Origin: Phytohabitans suffuscus
GTDB lineage: Bacteria > Actinomycetota > Actinomycetes > Mycobacteriales > Micromonosporaceae
Length of the DNA stretch: 64,000 bases
NCBI RefSeq assembly: GCF_011764565.1
Contig: NZ_AP022871.1
Span: forward strand, 4,278,320-4,342,319
Reading direction: 5' to 3'
Part shown: positions 59,974 through 64,000 of the stretch, piece after piece
Numbering within the stretch: the first letter of the stretch is position 1
Layout of the letters: each line of letters opens with the position of its first letter
Notes under the pieces: model-generated
What the model was told of the DNA's origin: nothing
Seen by the model: only the letters and a program-made list of their open reading frames with translations
Databases searched by the model: none
Made by a program: the position numbers and the translations under genes

Positions 59974-61707
59974 GTGCTCCTCCCGGCCGTACCCTTCGCC
60001 GCCGCGCTCATCGGCCTCCTGCTGCCGCTCGGCGCCCGGAAGGCGGCTGCCACCCTGGCGGTGGCCGGAGCCGCGGCGGCGCTGGTCATCGCGGTGCTGC
60101 TGGGCGAGGCCGACGAGAGCCGCCAGTGGGTGCGGCTGGGTGACCTCACGGTCACGTTCGGCGTCAGCGTCGACAGGCCCGCCATCCTGGTCGCCATCGC
60201 GGTCGGCGTGGTCGCGCTGGCCGTGCAGGTCTACTCGATCGCCTACCTCGCCGGCGACGAGCGCTACCCGCCGTACGCGGCGCAGATCAGCCTCTTCACC
60301 GCCGCCATGCTGCTGGTGGTCGTCGCCGGCGATCTGATCATGCTGCTCGTCGGGTGGGAGGTGATGGGCATCTGCTCGTACCTGCTGATCGGCCACAACC
60401 GCCACCTCCCCGAGGCCCCGGCCGCCGCGGTGAAGGCGTTCGTCGTCACCCGCGTCGGCGACGTCGGCTTCCTGCTCGGCATCGCGGTGCTCGGCATCGG
60501 CGCGGGCACCTTCCGCATCGCCGACGTCCTCGCCCACGACTACGACACCACCACGCTCACGGTCGCCGGCCTGCTGCTGCTCGCCGGCGTGGCGGGCAAG
60601 AGCGCGCAGTTCCCGCTGCACACCTGGCTGCCCGACGCGATGGCCGGCCCCACGCCGATCTCGGCGCTCATCCACGCCGCGACGATGGTGGCCGCCGGCA
60701 TCTACGTGGTGACGCGGCTCTATCCGCTCTTCACCGGCACCGCCCTGGCCGTCCTCGGTGTCATGGCGGCCGTCACGCTGCTGCTCGGCGCGCTCGCCGC
60801 CACCGCGCAGGACGACATCAAGCGCGTACTCGCCTGGTCCACCGTCTCCCAGATCGGCTACATGGCCGGCGCGCTGGCGGTCGGCTCCACCTCCGCCGCC
60901 CTCTTCCACCTGCTCACGCACGCCGCGTTCAAGGCGCTGCTCTTCCTCGCCGCCGGCTGCGTGATCCACGCGGTCGGCAGCAACCTGATGTCCCGGATGG
61001 GCGGGCTGCGGCGGGACATGCCGGTGACGTTCTGGTCGTTCGCGATCGGGTTGGGCGCGCTGGCCGGTCTCCCGCCGCTCGCCGGCTTCTGGAGCAAGGA
61101 AGGCGTCATCTACGCCGCCCAGCACCCCCACGGCCCGGCGCCCGAGTGGGTGGGCTGGCTGGTGTGGCTGGCCGCGCTGGCGGGCGTGGCGATCACCGCG
61201 CTCTACGCCGCCCGACTCCTGCGCGGCGTGTTCTTCGGCGCCGCCGACACCCACGGCCACGAGGCCCCACCGCTCATGCGCTGGCCGGTCGCCCTCCTCG
61301 CCATCCCGAGCGCCCTCCTCGGCCTGGCCGTGTTCTGGCCCGCCTTCCGCGAGGCACTGGGCCTCGAAGGGGTCCACCTCGATGCCTGGGTGCTGCTTCC
61401 GGTCGCGCTGCTGGCCGCCGGCGCCGTCGTGGGCTGGCGCGGCGTGCCGACCGTCCCGGCCTTCGCCCGCGCCTTCTGGCTCGACGAGGTCCAGCACTTC
61501 CTCCTGGTACGACCCGTGCGGTTCGCCGCCCGCGGACTGCGACTCACCGACGAGGTGGGAGTCGACGGGCTGGTCGAAGGCACCGGACGCCTCGCCGTGC
61601 ACCTCGGCCGCCGCCTCGCCGCCGCACATCGCACCGGCCTGCCGCGCGCCGCGACCGCGGTGCTCGCCGCCGCGGTACTCCTCGCCGCCCTGGGCGTGAT
61701 CCTGTGA
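59974..61707 (+). CDS. nuoL: NADH-quinone oxidoreductase subunit L
   Basis: 577 residues from GTG 59974. Antiporter-like subunit: LLVGWEVMGICSYLLIGHNR, VTRVGDVGFLLGIAVLGIG, GVAGKSAQFPLHTWLPDAMA (conserved Lys/His), PTPISALIHAATMVAAGIYV and SHLLTH-like FHLLTHAAFKALLFLAAGCV. Long amphipathic C-terminus. The preferred start of the family would be GTG 59963 (VIAG), which overlaps the nuoK stop; it is one base out of frame because the run 59971-59974 has four G. One more G would give VIAGVLLPAVPF. I keep the intact GTG 59974 and note the alternative. Confidence 0.93.
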   Translation: MLLPAVPFAAALIGLLLPLGARKAAATLAVAGAAAALVIAVLLGEADESRQWVRLGDLTVTFGVSVDRPAILVAIAVGVVALAVQVYSIAYLAGDERYPPYAAQISLFTAAMLLVVVAGDLIMLLVGWEVMGICSYLLIGHNRHLPEAPAAAVKAFVVTRVGDVGFLLGIAVLGIGAGTFRIADVLAHDYDTTTLTVAGLLLLAGVAGKSAQFPLHTWLPDAMAGPTPISALIHAATMVAAGIYVVTRLYPLFTGTALAVLGVMAAVTLLLGALAATAQDDIKRVLAWSTVSQIGYMAGALAVGSTSAALFHLLTHAAFKALLFLAAGCVIHAVGSNLMSRMGGLRRDMPVTFWSFAIGLGALAGLPPLAGFWSKEGVIYAAQHPHGPAPEWVGWLVWLAALAGVAITALYAARLLRGVFFGAADTHGHEAPPLMRWPVALLAIPSALLGLAVFWPAFREALGLEGVHLDAWVLLPVALLAAGAVVGWRGVPTVPAFARAFWLDEVQHFLLVRPVRFAARGLRLTDEVGVDGLVEGTGRLAVHLGRRLAAAHRTGLPRAATAVLAAAVLLAALGVIL

Positions 61708-61810
61708 AAGCACCCCGACAAGACACTCCGCCGCGCTCCACGTTTCCCCCGGGGCCCCGCAGCGAGCATGGGCCCACAGCGGCGCTGAGCGAGCGATCGG
61801 AGGCGTCATC

Positions 61811-63301
61811 GTGAGGTGGCTGCTGGTAGCGGTGCTGGCGGTGCCCGCGCTCGGCGCGCTGCTCGCCGCGTCTCTCCCCAGCCGGGCGGGGCAGGTGGCC
61901 GGCACCGTCGCGGCCGCCGCCACGCTGGGGCTCAGCGTGCCGCTCTACACGGACTCCTGGTTCTCGTACGGCCCGTCCGCCGTCCGCCCCTGGCACGAGG
62001 TCGACCTGAACTGGGTGCCCGGCCTCGACCTGCGCTTCCACCTCGGCGTGGACGGCGTCTCCTACCCCCTGGTCGTCCTCACCGCGCTCCTGACGCTGCT
62101 CTGCTGCGCGTTCACGCTGTGGCGCGCCCCCGCGCCGGATTCGTCCCCGGGTAAGGGCAACACCCTGGTGGCGTTGCTGCTGGTGATCGAGGTGGGCATC
62201 CTCGGCACGTTCCTCGCGCTCGACCTCGTGCTCTTCTTCGTCTTCTTCGAGGTCGTGCTCCTGCCCATGTACGCGGTGATCGCGGTCTGGGGCGGCGACG
62301 GGCGGGCCCACGCGGCGCGCAAGTTCGTGCTCTACACCCTCTTCGGCTCGGTCCTGCTGCTCGTGGGCGTACTCACGGTCGTGGTGTCGGCCGGCACCGC
62401 CGACATCGTCGCGCTCACCGGCGGGGGTGAGCTGTCGCGGAGCACCCAGATCGCGGCGTTCGTCCTGCTGGCGATCGCGTTCGCGGTGAAGAGTCCACTG
62501 TGGCCGCTGCACACCTGGCTGCCGGACGCGCACACCCAGGCGCCCACGGTCGGCAGCGTGATCCTGGCCGGCGTGCTGCTGAAGATGGGCACGTACGGGC
62601 TGATCCGGGTCGCGGTCGGCGTGGCGCCCGAGGGCGCGCGATGGGCCGCGCCGGCGCTGGGGATCCTCGCCGTGGCCGCGATCGTGGTGGGTTCGCTGGT
62701 GTGCCTGGCGCAGACCGAGCTGAAGCGCCTGATCGCGTACTCCAGCGTGGGCCACATGGGCTTCGTGCTGCTCGGCATCGCCACGCTCACCACCACCGGC
62801 ATCCAGGCCGCGCTCATCGGCAACGTCGCGCACGGCGTGATCACCGGCCTGCTCTTCTTCCTCGCCGGGGCGATCAAGGAGCGGGCGCACACCGGCGAGC
62901 TGGCCCAGCTCGGCGGCCTGCGCGAGCGGTCGCCGTGGCTGGCCGGCCTGCTCGCCTTCGCCGCGATCGCCTCCCTGGGGCTGCCCGGACTGGCCGGCTT
63001 CTGGGGTGAGGCGTTCGCCGTCGTGGCCTCGCTGGACAAGGGCGGTCCACTCTGGACCACGCTGGCCGCGGTCGCCGCCGTGGGCGGCGCGCTCACCGCC
63101 GCGTACTTCCTCCGCCTGCTGCGCCGCGTCACCCACGGCCCGGCGGTCGGCGCGCTCGACCCGCCCGGCCTGGCCCGCGCCGAGGTGGCCGCCTGGGCGC
63201 CGCTGGTACTGCTCGCGCTGATCGTCGGTCTGCTGCCCGGGCTGGTGCTCGGCATGGCCGGTGGCCCGGTCGGCGCTCTCGTCGAGGCGGTGCGGGGATG
63301 A
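61811..63301 (+). CDS. nuoM: NADH-quinone oxidoreductase subunit M
   Basis: 496 residues, about 14 membrane helices. FHLGVDGVSYPLVVLTALLT, FFVFFEVVLLPMYAVIAVWG, KSPLWPLHTWLPDAHTQAPT (Lys and His motif), GSVILAGVLLKMGTYGLIRV, SSVGHMGFVLLGI and AGFWGEAFAVVASL. Proton-pumping antiporter-like subunit. 103 bp separate it from nuoL, with no hairpin seen. Stop overlaps nuoN. Confidence 0.96.
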   Translation: MRWLLVAVLAVPALGALLAASLPSRAGQVAGTVAAAATLGLSVPLYTDSWFSYGPSAVRPWHEVDLNWVPGLDLRFHLGVDGVSYPLVVLTALLTLLCCAFTLWRAPAPDSSPGKGNTLVALLLVIEVGILGTFLALDLVLFFVFFEVVLLPMYAVIAVWGGDGRAHAARKFVLYTLFGSVLLLVGVLTVVVSAGTADIVALTGGGELSRSTQIAAFVLLAIAFAVKSPLWPLHTWLPDAHTQAPTVGSVILAGVLLKMGTYGLIRVAVGVAPEGARWAAPALGILAVAAIVVGSLVCLAQTELKRLIAYSSVGHMGFVLLGIATLTTTGIQAALIGNVAHGVITGLLFFLAGAIKERAHTGELAQLGGLRERSPWLAGLLAFAAIASLGLPGLAGFWGEAFAVVASLDKGGPLWTTLAAVAAVGGALTAAYFLRLLRRVTHGPAVGALDPPGLARAEVAAWAPLVLLALIVGLLPGLVLGMAGGPVGALVEAVRG

Positions 63302-64000
63302 CCCAGTCGGTGGACCACGTCGCGCTGCTGCCGGTCTACCTGGCCGCCGGCACCGCGGTACTCGTCCTGCTCACCGACCTGGTCCTGGCCCGCCGCGCCG
63401 CGGTGCTCGCGGTGGCCGCGCTCGGCGCGACCGCCACCGCCGCGGGCGCGATCGTGGTGGGGCTCGGCGACGACCGCCAGACGTTCTGCGTGCCGGATGC
63501 GTGCTCGTTCGTGTCGAACGACCGTTCCGCCCTGGTCGCGACCCTTTTCGCGCTGCTGACGCTCGGCGTGATCGGCCTCTCCACCGCGACGAGGGACGTC
63601 CCGCCGGGGGAGTACACGTTCCTGCTGGCCTGCTCGATGACCGGTGGTGTGGCGCTCGGCTCGGCCGGTGACCTGATCACGCTGATCGTGGCGCTGGAGA
63701 CGCTCACCCTGCCCCTGTACGTGCTGGTCGGCCTCCGCCGCCGCACCCTGGAGAGCGCCGAGGGCGCGGTCACGTTCTTCGTGGTCAGCGTGGTGGCCAC
63801 CGCGGTGACGCTGCTCGGCGCCGCCCTGCTGTACGCGGTGAGCGGCCGGGTCCACTTCGCCACCCTCGCCACCGGCCTGCCCGACCTCCCGCTCACCGGC
63901 GCCGCGGTGGTGCTGGTGCTGGCGGGGCTGGCGTTCAAGGTGGCCGCGGTGCCGTTCCACGCCTGGGCGCCGGCCGCGTACGACGGTGCGCCGGTCCCGA
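63298..64000 (+). CDS. nuoN: NADH-quinone oxidoreductase subunit N (3' end cut by window edge)
   Basis: 234 residues visible from ATG 63298, which overlaps the nuoM stop. PVYLAAGTAVLVLLTDLVLA, DRSALVATLFALLTLGVIGL, EYTFLLACSMTGGVALGSAG, LITLIVALETLTLPLYVLVG (conserved Glu) and VLAGLAFKVAAVPFHAWAPA (Lys and His of the proton path). Runs off the right edge. Confidence 0.95.
   Translation, partial: MTQSVDHVALLPVYLAAGTAVLVLLTDLVLARRAAVLAVAALGATATAAGAIVVGLGDDRQTFCVPDACSFVSNDRSALVATLFALLTLGVIGLSTATRDVPPGEYTFLLACSMTGGVALGSAGDLITLIVALETLTLPLYVLVGLRRRTLESAEGAVTFFVVSVVATAVTLLGAALLYAVSGRVHFATLATGLPDLPLTGAAVVLVLAGLAFKVAAVPFHAWAPAAYDGAPVP

Noticed and set aside
59963..59974. Frame break at the start of nuoL
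   Set aside because: Plausible by analogy with the others, but GTG 59974 is an adequate in-frame start, so a break is not required.

Overview
The window is high-GC DNA with dense coding, many GTG starts, stop/start overlaps (ATGA, GTGA) and Asp/Ala/Arg/Pro-rich proteins. Gene content and neighbourhoods (DEAD helicase / ferritin-like protein / DUF3107 / TetR; alpha/beta hydrolase / DUF3152 / MoeZ; a secondary, incomplete nuo cluster) point to an actinomycete. I infer Micromonosporaceae, but nothing here fixes the genus.

Layout. 1-1.4 kb: DedA membrane protein and an ArsR-type regulator. 1.4-6.2 kb: a repeat-rich, gene-poor stretch holding a small Smr-domain protein and a secreted GH9 cellulase with a CelR/CebR-type operator. 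6.2-19.6 kb: M28 peptidase; a signalling block (response regulator-phosphatase, CHASE3 histidine kinase, single-domain response regulator, inositol-monophosphatase-like enzyme); XRE regulator and two SDR enzymes separated by a MITE-like hairpin element; a LAS-type secreted protein; a spermidine-synthase-like membrane protein; and a Ser/Thr kinase with a degenerate CBM2-like outer domain. 19.6-20.4 kb is a second repeat-rich gap. 20.4-33.6 kb: KtrAB potassium uptake, glycerophosphodiesterase, a RecQ-phosphoribosyltransferase fusion, a His-rich surface protein, a methyltransferase, a duplicated-module secreted protein, DEAD helicase, ferritin-like protein, DUF3107 and TetR. 33.8-41.2 kb: large Pro-rich protein, hydrolase, two DUF3152 metalloprotease-like proteins, MoeZ and a toroid protein. 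41.2-55.9 kb: orphan NuoB, PLP decarboxylase, MFS transporter, gamma-glutamyltransferase, alkyltransferase-like protein, ProB-ProA, DUF2252, and redox/regulatory genes. 56-64 kb: nuoC-H, then SnoaL-like and Uma2 genes, then nuoI-J-K-L-M-N (nuoN runs off the edge).

Three patterns cut across the window. (1) At least ten genes are each split by a change of frame at a short C or G run. In nine of the ten genes, restoring one missing base at each break rejoins a protein with recognisable ends (one gene has two breaks). This looks like homopolymer under-calling rather than real decay, so I annotate the joined genes. (2) Many genes appear leaderless: a TANNNT hexamer lies 6-8 nt before the start codon, and I used this to choose starts. 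(3) The gene-poor gaps hold several families of dispersed repeats and palindromes. They also hold two CTAG-flanked inverted-repeat elements whose CTAG edge forms part of the putative -10 box of the neighbouring gene.

The nuo genes here lack A, D, E, F and G, so any complex must borrow subunits encoded elsewhere. ProB/ProA make the proline precursor glutamate-5-semialdehyde. KtrA/KtrB form a potassium transporter. The 8.7-12.0 kb block looks like a phosphorelay feeding a PP2C phosphatase.
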